DNA from: [Streptosporangium] indianense
Lineage (GTDB): Bacteria > Actinomycetota > Actinomycetes > Streptomycetales > Streptomycetaceae
Direction of reading: 5' to 3'
Assembly (NCBI RefSeq): GCF_021474405.1
Contig: NZ_JAKEIO010000081.1
Location: forward strand, 1-34,131
Length of the DNA: 34,131 nucleotides
Below, in pieces: positions 6,154 to 13,980 of the stretch. Under the pieces are notes generated by a model that was given only the letters and a program-made list of their open reading frames with translations, did no database searches and was not told the DNA's origin. Every line of letters starts with the position of its first letter. Position 1 is the first letter of the stretch. A program made the translations under genes and the position numbers.

Positions 6154-8634
6154 ATGCACTTACGAGGGTTGAGCAAGTCAAGACGCGTCTGGGCGGCGTC
6201 CGTCGCCGCCGGGGTGGTGACCGCCGGGCTGCTGTCGGGCCCCGCCGCGACCGCGCGCCCTTTCCCGGAACCCCCGCTGACAACGATGTCGATCAAGTCG
6301 CCGCCGGGCGGCGCGAACGTACGGGTGCTGATCTTCCACGGTTCCGCGGCGGCCGGGGAGGAGTCGCCGGTGGTGAACGCCGGGATCGAGGCCATCGAGG
6401 ACATCGGCCTGACGGGCCCGGCGAACCGCCGTTTCAAGGTGCAGGCCACCGCCGACGCCTCGGTGTTCACCGACGAGACGCGGCTCGGCCGCTTCAACGC
6501 GGTCGTGTTCCTGACCGGCGGGGGCGATGTCCTCGACGCGGAGCAGGAGGCGGGCCTGGAGGCCTACATGGAGGCCGGCGGCGGGTTCGTCGGCATTCAT
6601 GACGCGGCGCGCGCGGAGCCGTACTCGGACTGGTTCACCGGACTGGTGGGTGCCCGTCCGGCCGCGTCGAGCCCCACGGCCGTCCAGCGGGCGACGGTGG
6701 AGGTGGGTGACCGCGGCCACCCCGCCACCAAGGGCCTGCCGATGCAGTGGAAGCGTCCGGACCGGTGGCTGAACTGGGTGAAGAACCCCTCCGGGGACGT
6801 GCACACGGTGGCCCGGGTCCGCGAGTCCACGTACCAGCCGGGAACAGGCTCCAACGGCTGGGACCATCCGGTGAGTTGGTGCCGTGACTACGACGGCGGA
6901 CGCTCCTTCTACACGGGCATGGGCGGGACGGTGTCGTCGTACGACGAGACCGACTTCCGCGACCATCTGCGCGGCGCGCTGATGTGGACGACCCGGCTGG
7001 AGCAGGCCGACTGCAAGGCGACCATCAACGCCAACTACGCGGCGGAGCGGCTGACCAAGCCCAACCAGCCGGGCCGGAACGACCAGATCGGCGAGCCGCA
7101 CGGCATGGTCACCGCGCCCGACGGCCGGGTGTTCTACATCGGCCGGGGCGGCGCCGACTCCTCGCAGCCGGTGATCACCGATTGGACCAACCCGGACATC
7201 GGCAAGGGCAAGGGCGAGATCCACGTCTACGACCCGAAGACCAAGCAGGTCACCCTGGCCGGGGCGCTCACCGTCTTCGGCAACAAGGGCGGCGGCGACG
7301 AGCTGGTCAAGGTCGAGGAGGGGCTGCTCGGCATCGAGCTGGACCCCGGGTTCGCGCAGAACGGCTGGGTGTACCTGCACTACACGCCGCACGAGCGGAT
7401 CAACCGCGAGACGCGGATGGCGGAGCGGCGGGTCTCCCGGTTCACGCTCGACCGGGCCACGAACAAGCTGGACCTGTCCAGCGAGAAGGTGCTGCTGAAG
7501 TGGCCGGTGCAGATCCACAGTTGCTGCCACGCGGGCGGCGGGATGGCCTGGGACTCCAAGGGCAACCTGTACATCGCCACCGGTGACAACAACTCCAGCG
7601 GCTTCAGCTCCGGTTACTCGGGCAACAACCCGGAGCCGAACTACAAGGGCGTGTCCTTCGCGGACGCGCGCCGCACCGCGGGCAACACCAACAACCTCAA
7701 CGGCAAGATCCTGCGCATCCACCCGGAGCCGGACGGGACGTACACGCTCCCCGCGGGCAATCTCTTCACCGGGAAGGAGCCCGACGAGGGCGGCGGCAAG
7801 ACGCGCGGTGAGATCTATGTGATGGGCGTCCGCAACCCGGCGCGCATCTCCGTCGACAAGTCGACCGACGTGCTCTACGCAGGCTGGGTCGGACCGGACG
7901 CGAGCGCGCCCTCGACGACCTGGGGCCCGGCCAAGTACGACACGTTCGCCGCCATCACCAAGGCGGGCAACCGGGGCTGGCCGTACTGCATGGGCAACAA
8001 GCAGCCGTACCGGGACCGCAATCTGCCGGATCCGTCCAAGCCGCTGGGCTGGTACGACTGCGACCACCCGAAGAACGAGTCGCCGAACAACGACGGGCTG
8101 GTCAACCTGCCGCCGGTGACCGGCAACAACATCTGGTACGCGCCCTCGGGCGGCGGCCCGGACTACCCGCGCGACGCGAACGGCGTCCCGTCGTACCAGC
8201 CCACGGAGGCCACCTACCGGCTGCCCTGGCTGAAGGGCGGCGGGCAGGCCGCGATGAACGGGCCGGTCTACCGGTACGACGGGGTCGCGGCCGACAGTGC
8301 CGTGAAGTGGCCCGCGTACTGGGACGGCAAGTGGTTCGTCGGTGACTTCTACGACGCCGACCAGCCGCGCAACGCGGTGCTCATGGACCCGAAGACGCAA
8401 GGAGACGGCGGTCTGCCCGTGCACGCGGAGTCGCTGAAGAAGATCGTGCCGGTCGGCAACGACGGCATCAGGAACCTGATGGACTGGAAGTTCGGTCCGG
8501 ACGGCGCGCTGTACGTCCTCGACTACGGGCGCGGCTTCTTCACCTCCGACTCCAAGTCGGCGCTGTGGCGGGTCACCTACAAGGGCGGCGGGCCCACCCC
8601 GGCCGTCGGCCAGCTGGCGAGGGGGACAGAGTGA
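6154..8634 (+). CDS. secreted ThuA domain / PQQ-dependent sugar dehydrogenase fusion
   Basis: An 826-residue exported fusion protein. A basic N-terminus and hydrophobic segment (residues 10-34) form a signal peptide. Residues about 55-290 are a ThuA-like amidotransferase-fold domain (VLIFHG, GGGFVGIHDAAR, GMGGTVSSY), a family linked to 3-keto-glycoside and trehalose metabolism. Residues about 300-815 are a glucose/sorbosone dehydrogenase beta-propeller (GLLGIELDPGF, HSCCHAGGGMAWDSKGNLYIATGDN, VYVLDYGRG-like end), which normally uses PQQ and passes electrons to an acceptor. The ATG at 6154 follows GAGGAGGTG. It is translationally coupled to the next gene by a GTGA overlap. Its likely role is extracellular sugar oxidation or keto-sugar processing; the substrate is unknown, and no PQQ biosynthesis genes are in the window. 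Confidence 0.88.
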   Translation: MHLRGLSKSRRVWAASVAAGVVTAGLLSGPAATARPFPEPPLTTMSIKSPPGGANVRVLIFHGSAAAGEESPVVNAGIEAIEDIGLTGPANRRFKVQATADASVFTDETRLGRFNAVVFLTGGGDVLDAEQEAGLEAYMEAGGGFVGIHDAARAEPYSDWFTGLVGARPAASSPTAVQRATVEVGDRGHPATKGLPMQWKRPDRWLNWVKNPSGDVHTVARVRESTYQPGTGSNGWDHPVSWCRDYDGGRSFYTGMGGTVSSYDETDFRDHLRGALMWTTRLEQADCKATINANYAAERLTKPNQPGRNDQIGEPHGMVTAPDGRVFYIGRGGADSSQPVITDWTNPDIGKGKGEIHVYDPKTKQVTLAGALTVFGNKGGGDELVKVEEGLLGIELDPGFAQNGWVYLHYTPHERINRETRMAERRVSRFTLDRATNKLDLSSEKVLLKWPVQIHSCCHAGGGMAWDSKGNLYIATGDNNSSGFSSGYSGNNPEPNYKGVSFADARRTAGNTNNLNGKILRIHPEPDGTYTLPAGNLFTGKEPDEGGGKTRGEIYVMGVRNPARISVDKSTDVLYAGWVGPDASAPSTTWGPAKYDTFAAITKAGNRGWPYCMGNKQPYRDRNLPDPSKPLGWYDCDHPKNESPNNDGLVNLPPVTGNNIWYAPSGGGPDYPRDANGVPSYQPTEATYRLPWLKGGGQAAMNGPVYRYDGVAADSAVKWPAYWDGKWFVGDFYDADQPRNAVLMDPKTQGDGGLPVHAESLKKIVPVGNDGIRNLMDWKFGPDGALYVLDYGRGFFTSDSKSALWRVTYKGGGPTPAVGQLARGTE

Positions 8635-10826
8635 TCCGGCAACGAAGAGTCTGGGCCGCCCTGCTGGCCGCCCTGCTGCTGATGCTCGGCGTGCAGGCAC
8701 TGCCCGCCGCCGGGCAGCCAGAGACGAAGGCGGCCGCCGACCAGGTGCTGACCTGGACGGCCGGCAACAACATCAACAAGTACCTCTCGGCGCCGAAGAC
8801 GGCGGTCGCCGGTGCCGCCACGATCGTCTTCGAGAACAGCGCGGCCACCGGCAACACCACGGGCATGCCGCACACCCTGACGTTCGTGACCAGCGACCCC
8901 GAGTTCAACAGCGACGTGCAGCTCAACATCCTGGCCAACCCCAACGACGCCCAGGGCGGCAGGCACACCGCCCAGGTGACGCTCACACCCGGCCGGTACT
9001 TCTACCACTGCACGATCCCCGGCCACGGCCAGATGCAGGGCATCCTGACGGTGACCGAGGGGACGGGCGGGGACACCACGGCGCCCGAGACGTCGGCGCA
9101 CGTCAGCGGCACGCAGAACGCGCAGGGCGAGTACGTCGGCTCGGCGAGCGTGGCGCTGCACGCCACCGACGAGGGCGGCTCCGGCGTCGAGCGGATCGAG
9201 TACGCGATCGGTGACGCGGGTGCCTGGCAGCCGTACACCGCGCCGGTCGTCGTCGATCGGGTCGGCAGCCACACGGTCCGCTACCGGGCGTTCGACAAGG
9301 CGGGGAACGTCTCCGCCGAGAAGAGCGCGCGGTTCACGGTCGTGGCGCCCCAGTCCGACGACACCACCGCGCCGGAGACCTCGGCGACGGTGAGCGGTGA
9401 GCGCGACGCCGGCGGGGCGTACATCGACATGGCGACGGTCACCGTCTCGGCCTCCGACACGGGGTCCGGGGTCAACACCGTCGAGTACGCGGTCGGGCCG
9501 GGAGCCTGGCAGCCGTACACCGGGCCCGTGATGGTCCACCAGGTGGGTGAACACACCGTCCGCTACCGGGCCACCGACAAGGCGGGCAACGTGGCGGCGG
9601 AGAAGAGCGTGCGGTTCACGGTCGCCGCGGCGCCACCCGCGGACACCACCCCGCCGGTGACCGGCGTGACCGTGGAGGGCACGAAGAACGCGAGCGGCGC
9701 GTACGTCAACAGCGCCCGGGTGACCGTCACGGCGACCGACGCGCACGGCTCGGGCGTCGACAAGATCGAGTACTCGCTCGACGGCGGGCCCTACCTGGCG
9801 TACTCGGCGCCGGTGGTGGTCGACCGGGCGGGTGCGCACACCGTGGCCTACCGGGCGACGGACAAGGCCGGCAACACCGCGGCGGCCCGCACGGTGACCT
9901 TCACGGTCGTCTCGGGGCAGGTCCCCGCGCCGGACTGCCCCGAGTACGACGAGCGGCTGACGGTGATCGTCGGCACGGTCGACTCGGGCGTGCGCAACCG
10001 CGTCACGGACAACCGGTGCCGGATCGGCGAGCTGATCGAGGACGAGAAGGAGTGGACGTCGCAGGCGCTGTTCCTCAAGCACGTGACCTCCGTCCTGGAC
10101 GCGCTGCTGAAGGAAGGGGTGGTCGACGAACGGGAGTCCAAGGCGATCCGCAAGGCCGCCCGGCAGTCGGGCATCGGCAAGCCGGGACAGACCGAGGGCT
10201 ACCGGGCGCTCTTCGACGGCACGGCGGAGTCCCTGGCCAAGTGGCAGCAGGTGGGCGGCGGTTCGTTCGGGCTGAACCCCGACGGGACGATCACCTCCAG
10301 CACCACCACGCCCGGCATGGGCATGTTGTGGTTCCCGCAGCGCACGTACGGCGACTTCTCGCTGAAGCTCCAGTGGCGTGACGACGCGCCGGGCACCGGC
10401 AACGCCAACTCCGGTGTGTTCGTGCGCTTCCCGTGGGTCCACGACCACCCGGAGGAGTCCCGCCCCGAGTGGGTCGCCATCAAGTACGGGCACGAGGTGC
10501 AGGTGCTCGACCGGCCCGACGGCGACATGTACAAGACGGGCTCGGTCTACGGGTTCGACCGCGTCGGTCTCGCCGGTGCCGGTGTCACCCAGAAGGGCAC
10601 CTGGAACGACTACGAGATCCGGGTGGAGGGCCAGCATTACTCGGTGTTCCGCAACGGCGTGCTGATCAACGAGTTCGACAACACCGGGGGCCAGGAGTTC
10701 ACCCCGCCTCGCTCGGACGACCCGGGCACGGACGGGCGGCGCTTCGCCTCCGGCTACCTCGGGCTTCAGGTGCACGGCACCACGGACGTGGTCTCGTACC
10801 GCGACATCCGGATCAAGGAGCTGTAG
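8631..10826 (+). CDS. secreted cupredoxin / Ig-like repeat / DUF1080 multidomain protein
   Basis: A 731-residue exported protein that starts at GTG 8631, overlapping the previous stop by four bases. A signal peptide (about 1-28) is followed by a plastocyanin-like cupredoxin (about 37-143) with a full type 1 copper set: H81, C127, H132 and M135. Three tandem Ig-like repeats (about 147-432) each begin DTTxPxT and end with YRAxDKAGN..FTV. A Cys-containing helical linker (about 437-520) follows, and then a C-terminal DUF1080 jelly-roll (about 525-731; GYRALFDG, SGVFVRFPW, WNDYEIRVEG). DUF1080 members include 3-keto-disaccharide hydrolases. With the upstream dehydrogenase this suggests electron transfer coupled to sugar processing. 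The 3' end overlaps the convergent LigD-like gene by 14 bases. Confidence 0.87.
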   Translation: MIRQRRVWAALLAALLLMLGVQALPAAGQPETKAAADQVLTWTAGNNINKYLSAPKTAVAGAATIVFENSAATGNTTGMPHTLTFVTSDPEFNSDVQLNILANPNDAQGGRHTAQVTLTPGRYFYHCTIPGHGQMQGILTVTEGTGGDTTAPETSAHVSGTQNAQGEYVGSASVALHATDEGGSGVERIEYAIGDAGAWQPYTAPVVVDRVGSHTVRYRAFDKAGNVSAEKSARFTVVAPQSDDTTAPETSATVSGERDAGGAYIDMATVTVSASDTGSGVNTVEYAVGPGAWQPYTGPVMVHQVGEHTVRYRATDKAGNVAAEKSVRFTVAAAPPADTTPPVTGVTVEGTKNASGAYVNSARVTVTATDAHGSGVDKIEYSLDGGPYLAYSAPVVVDRAGAHTVAYRATDKAGNTAAARTVTFTVVSGQVPAPDCPEYDERLTVIVGTVDSGVRNRVTDNRCRIGELIEDEKEWTSQALFLKHVTSVLDALLKEGVVDERESKAIRKAARQSGIGKPGQTEGYRALFDGTAESLAKWQQVGGGSFGLNPDGTITSSTTTPGMGMLWFPQRTYGDFSLKLQWRDDAPGTGNANSGVFVRFPWVHDHPEESRPEWVAIKYGHEVQVLDRPDGDMYKTGSVYGFDRVGLAGAGVTQKGTWNDYEIRVEGQHYSVFRNGVLINEFDNTGGQEFTPPRSDDPGTDGRRFASGYLGLQVHGTTDVVSYRDIRIKEL

Positions 10827-11844
10827 GAGGTTCCTTCTCCTTACGGGCCCTGCTCGGCTGTACCCGTCTGGGCTCCCCCGGCATCTTCGGATACTCGGGC
10901 GGGTACGGCAGGTCGCCCAGTCCGTGGTCGTGTTCGTCACGGCGGGCGAGGTCGAGCAGGGCTTCCAGGGAGTAGCGCTTGTCGTCCATGTCCGCGTGCA
11001 CGTCGCCGAGTTCGGCGAAGCGCGCGGGCATGGTCGCGAGGTCGAAGTCCTGGGGGTGCGCGACCCCGACCTCCTCCCAGCGCAGGGGGGCGGAGACGGG
11101 AGCGTGCGGGCGGGGGCGTACGGAGTAGGCGGAGGCGATCGTGCGGTCGCGTGCCGTCTGGTTGTAGTCCAGGAAGATGCGCTCGCCCCGCTCCTCCTTC
11201 CACCACTTGATGGTCACCTGCTCGGGCATCCGCCGTTCCATCTCGCGGCCGACGGCGATGGCGGCGCGGCGGACCTGGGTGAAGGTCCAGCGCGGCTCGA
11301 TGGGCACGAAGACATGCAGTCCTCGGCCGCCCGAGGTCTTGGGAAAGCCGCGCAGTCCGCCGAACTCGTCGAGCACCGCCCGCAGTTCGTGGGCGGCGCG
11401 GGCGGCGTCGTCGTAGTCCGTGCCGGGCTGCGGGTCGAGGTCGATGCGGAGTTCGTCCGGGTGGTCGACGTCGTCGCGGCGCACCGGCCAGGGGTGGAAG
11501 GTGAGGGTGCCGAACTGGGCGGCCCACACCACGGCTCCGGCCTCGGTGGGGCACATCTCGTCGGCGCTGCGGCCGCTGGGGAAGGTGATGTGCGCGGTCG
11601 GGATCCAGTCGGGCATGTTCTTGGGCGCCCGCTTCTGGAAGAAGTTCTCACCGGTCACGCCCTCCGGGTAGCGTTCGAGGGTGGTGGGCCGGTCGCGCAG
11701 GGCGCGCAGGATGCCGGGGCCGACGGCGATGTAGTAGCGGGCGAGGTCCAGCTTGGTGAAGCCGCGCTCCGGGAAGAAGATCTTGTCCGGGCTGGACAGC
11801 CGTACGGTCCGGCCGTCCACCTCCAGTTCCACCGCGTCACCCAT
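10813..11844 (-). CDS. LigD-type NHEJ DNA polymerase/primase domain protein
   Basis: Stand-alone archaeo-eukaryotic primase-like polymerase that fills ends during non-homologous end joining with Ku and a ligase. The 343-residue protein shows the metal-binding LRIDLDPQPG motif, the SGGRGLHVFVPI motif and the later FLDYNQ segment of the LigD polymerase family. I chose the ATG at 11844; the frame is open upstream but unrelated. There is no Shine-Dalgarno sequence. Instead a TACCGT -10-like hexamer (minus strand, 11857-11852) ends 7 bases before the ATG, so the mRNA may be leaderless. Its partner ligase starts at 19958, on the far side of the accessory island. No ku gene is in the window. Confidence 0.9.
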   Translation of the reverse strand: MGDAVELEVDGRTVRLSSPDKIFFPERGFTKLDLARYYIAVGPGILRALRDRPTTLERYPEGVTGENFFQKRAPKNMPDWIPTAHITFPSGRSADEMCPTEAGAVVWAAQFGTLTFHPWPVRRDDVDHPDELRIDLDPQPGTDYDDAARAAHELRAVLDEFGGLRGFPKTSGGRGLHVFVPIEPRWTFTQVRRAAIAVGREMERRMPEQVTIKWWKEERGERIFLDYNQTARDRTIASAYSVRPRPHAPVSAPLRWEEVGVAHPQDFDLATMPARFAELGDVHADMDDKRYSLEALLDLARRDEHDHGLGDLPYPPEYPKMPGEPRRVQPSRARKEKEPPTAP

Positions 11845-11875
11845 GCTGGACACGGTAGGCGCAGCCCACGCACCT

Positions 11876-11928
11876 CGCATATCGGGCGGACCGGTGTATC
11901 AGAGCAGAATCGACCCATGGGTCCGCGG
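11876..11928 (+). repeat. left flanking imperfect direct repeat (attL-like)
   Basis: CGCATA-TCG-GGCGGAC (11876-11891) and TCGACCCATGG (11910-11920) match the right copy, separated by 18 unrelated bases here against 20 there; partial identity continues for about 8 bases. A CAGAAT -10-like element sits 6 bases before the ATG of the core, as if this were a former ligase promoter and start. Confidence 0.6.
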
Positions 11929-12075
11929 AGAATCTCTTATCCGCAGGTCAGGGCGCATTCCGCGTTCCTCTCACGGCGGTTCTCTCACAACTCCAGAGGG
12001 CTGTGAGCACGCGCGGTGACCACGTCCAGACGGCCCTCGGGCAGGGGCGCCACCGGATCAGCAATGGCACGTTGC

Positions 12076-12744
12076 TCAGGCGCGGGCCTGGACGATCAGG
12101 GTCCCCACCGTTCGAGGCCCCGACGGTGCTGGCAAGACCATCGCGCGCACGTCCATGTAGCCATGCTCCGCCAGCAGCTGCTCCCACGCGTCGGGCTCGT
12201 AGTCCCACCGCTTCACGACGAGCGGGTCCTCATCGTCGCCGCGCGGGATGTACGAGGCCTGGCAGCCGTAGCAGCCCTCCACAGGAGGCCGCTGCGAGAA
12301 CACCAGCCGACCGCCTGGACGCAGCCGCTCACGTACAACTGGCAGCAACCGGGCCGGGTCGGTGAACCAGACGGCGCCGTACACCGAGTACACCGCGTCG
12401 AAGGTCTGCGCCGATTCCCGCAGGTAGCTGACAGCATCGACCTGGCGGAAGTCCAGGCCGGGCAGGTACCCCCAGCGCTCAGCGGCTGCGTGCAGCTGTG
12501 CGGGCGAGACGTCGATACCGACGGCGCGCATGCCGATCGCGGCCAAGTGCGCAGCGTTGCCGCCCTTGCCGCACCCGAGGTCCAGTGCGCGCCCCCCGGG
12601 CGGCAGGCGCAGAAGCTCAGCTCCCGGCCCATGGTCGGGGTACTGCGTCCAGTTGAACCAGGTGGTTTCGCCGCGGGCGTTCACGGGTCGGCGTTCGGGC
12701 CGCTGCCGCGAGTACGTGTCCCAGGCGATCGCCGTGTCCGTCAC
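12076..12744 (-). CDS. class I SAM-dependent methyltransferase
   Basis: 222-residue Rossmann-fold methyltransferase. Motif I is LDLGCGKGG at 54-62, followed by the acidic end of strand 2 (VGIDVS) and VDAVSYL after strand 3. Three Trp/Phe residues near the N-terminus (TTWFNWTQY) may help bind substrate. It starts at GTG 12744 with GGAG about 8 bases upstream. It is the last of five minus-strand island genes beginning with the XRE regulator, 71 bases after the Cys-rich protein gene, so it is probably co-transcribed. The substrate is unknown: a small molecule, peptide or tRNA cannot be distinguished. Confidence 0.83.
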   Translation of the reverse strand: MTDTAIAWDTYSRQRPERRPVNARGETTWFNWTQYPDHGPGAELLRLPPGGRALDLGCGKGGNAAHLAAIGMRAVGIDVSPAQLHAAAERWGYLPGLDFRQVDAVSYLRESAQTFDAVYSVYGAVWFTDPARLLPVVRERLRPGGRLVFSQRPPVEGCYGCQASYIPRGDDEDPLVVKRWDYEPDAWEQLLAEHGYMDVRAMVLPAPSGPRTVGTLIVQARA

Positions 12745-12815
12745 TCAGGCTCCGCTCGTCGGGCCAGCCGCCCGGTGGAGGCACCGGACGGCTGGAGTCT
12801 TGCATGGGTGTGGGG

Positions 12816-13277
12816 CTACGTGTTGGGGCTGTCGGTGCATCCGGCGTGGCACTGATGGCAGTCGGCCATGTCCGGCCACAGCTCCTCGTCAACGGCGTAG
12901 CCAGCGGCCGTGATGGCGGCGAGGGTGCGCTCGCGGGTGGCCTGGGGGCCGCCGGGCGTCTCGTCGTTCTCGTCGGTCGGTACGTGGTGGACGAAGCGGC
13001 CTACGACCTCCTCGCAGAAGCGGGTGTAGTCGACGGTGTGCAGGATGAACGCATGCCAGCCGTAGTCGACCAGCTTGCTCGGGGCGAGGGACTGGCCGGG
13101 CTGGTTGCCGGAAGCGGCGATGAACGCGGCGGCCTGGCCGACGATGCGACGGGCGGTCGCCTCGGTGATCTCCGGGTGGTCGGCGGTGATGCGGCGGGCG
13201 AGCCGGTCGGTCACCTCAGGGTCAACCAGGGTGATCGGGTCGGTCGTGCCCACGGGACGTTCCAACGCGATGGTCAC
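12816..13277 (-). CDS. hypothetical protein with conserved helical core and CxxCxxxC tail
   Basis: 153 residues. I do not recognise an enzyme family with certainty; the core (LVDYGWHAFILHTVDYTRFCEEVVGRFVHHVP) resembles Streptomyces proteins annotated as glycine-rich-domain-like. The C-terminus ends DCHQCHAGCTDSPNT, a CxxCxxxC cluster with an interspersed His that could bind zinc or an iron-sulfur cluster. The GTG at 13277 is preceded by GAGGAG; an in-frame ATG at 13346 lacks a ribosome site. It sits between the methyltransferase and a Cys-containing mini-protein on the same strand, suggesting a shared process. No signal peptide or membrane segment is visible. Confidence 0.75.
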   Translation of the reverse strand: MTIALERPVGTTDPITLVDPEVTDRLARRITADHPEITEATARRIVGQAAAFIAASGNQPGQSLAPSKLVDYGWHAFILHTVDYTRFCEEVVGRFVHHVPTDENDETPGGPQATRERTLAAITAAGYAVDEELWPDMADCHQCHAGCTDSPNT

Positions 13278-13377
13278 GTGCCTACTCCTCGTGTGGGACT
13301 GGTGCCTCCGGTTGGAGGCTCTAGACCCGCCCGCCCCAGTGCTCATGGGGTACAGGGCGAGCGGGGGCTTGGGCCGG

Positions 13378-13539
13378 TCAGGTGCTGCGGCGTGCCTGCC
13401 GGTACTCCGCGGTGAGGCGAGCGGCGGTGTCGCAAGGGAGGTTGAGGTTCGCGCCCTGCGCGTCTGTGGCCCGGCACGTCGGGCGCGTCAGGCAGTGATC
13501 CCATGGGGCGGCCTGCTCGGGCGTCTCGGCGAGGATCAT
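13378..13539 (-). CDS. 53-residue Cys-containing small protein
   Basis: Starts at ATG 13539, overlapping the stop of the upstream gene as ATGA, which implies translational coupling and supports reality despite the small size. The sequence MILAETPEQAAPWDHC... has three cysteines (C16, C22, C36) and a basic C-terminus (YRQARRST). No family is recognised. The following gene starts 100 bases downstream. Confidence 0.6.
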   Translation of the reverse strand: MILAETPEQAAPWDHCLTRPTCRATDAQGANLNLPCDTAARLTAEYRQARRST

Positions 13540-13907
13540 CCGTGCACCTCCAGCGCGAGACGGCGCAGAGCGCGACGGGTGTCGCACAGGATGGGGTTGT
13601 CCACGCACTGCTCGCAGGCGCCGGAGTGCACGCCGTATGTGCGGAGCGCTGCAGCGCGTACGCAGTCAGGGCAGCCGCGGGGGAAGAGGGTCACCCCGTG
13701 GGGCCCGGGGCGCTCGCCGAGGTCGACGGCGGTCTCGATGGTGAGCCGGTTCTGGCACCAGACGCAGGCCGCGCCGCGGGCCTGTAACGCCGACAGACTG
13801 GCGACCTTGGGGAGCGGTAGCAGGGCAAGCGCGGAAGTCTCTGCGCTGCTGCTGGTGCGCGTCTCCCCTAGCACGAGGGCCTCCACGGTTGCGGTGATCC
13901 GACTCAC
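13536..13907 (-). CDS. zinc-ribbon-like small protein with three CxxC pairs
   Basis: 123 residues with C48-x2-C51, C79-x2-C82, C98-x2-C101 and C108, a spacing that suggests at least one structural zinc site. The function is unknown. It starts at GTG 13907 with no Shine-Dalgarno sequence; TACGAT, a good -10 hexamer, ends 7 bases upstream, so the transcript may be leaderless and have its own promoter within the cluster. It overlaps the next small gene by four bases. It lies directly downstream of the XRE-TPR regulator (73-base gap). Confidence 0.68.
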   Translation of the reverse strand: MSRITATVEALVLGETRTSSSAETSALALLPLPKVASLSALQARGAACVWCQNRLTIETAVDLGERPGPHGVTLFPRGCPDCVRAAALRTYGVHSGACEQCVDNPILCDTRRALRRLALEVHG

Positions 13908-13980
13908 ACCAACGATCGTAGGCAGGCATAAACGGGTCGATCCGAGCTGACAGTTCGGGTGAACCAGAGGCTCGGCGGGC

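Noticed and set aside
6178..8700. 840-codon minus-strand open frame opposite the ThuA/PQQ dehydrogenase
   Set aside because: Typical Streptomyces antisense shadow; the plus frame has a signal peptide, ribosome site and two known domains.
8577..10940. 787-codon minus-strand open frame opposite the cupredoxin/DUF1080 gene
   Set aside because: Composition is low-complexity Arg/Val/Gly/Asp and it conflicts with strong plus-strand domains.
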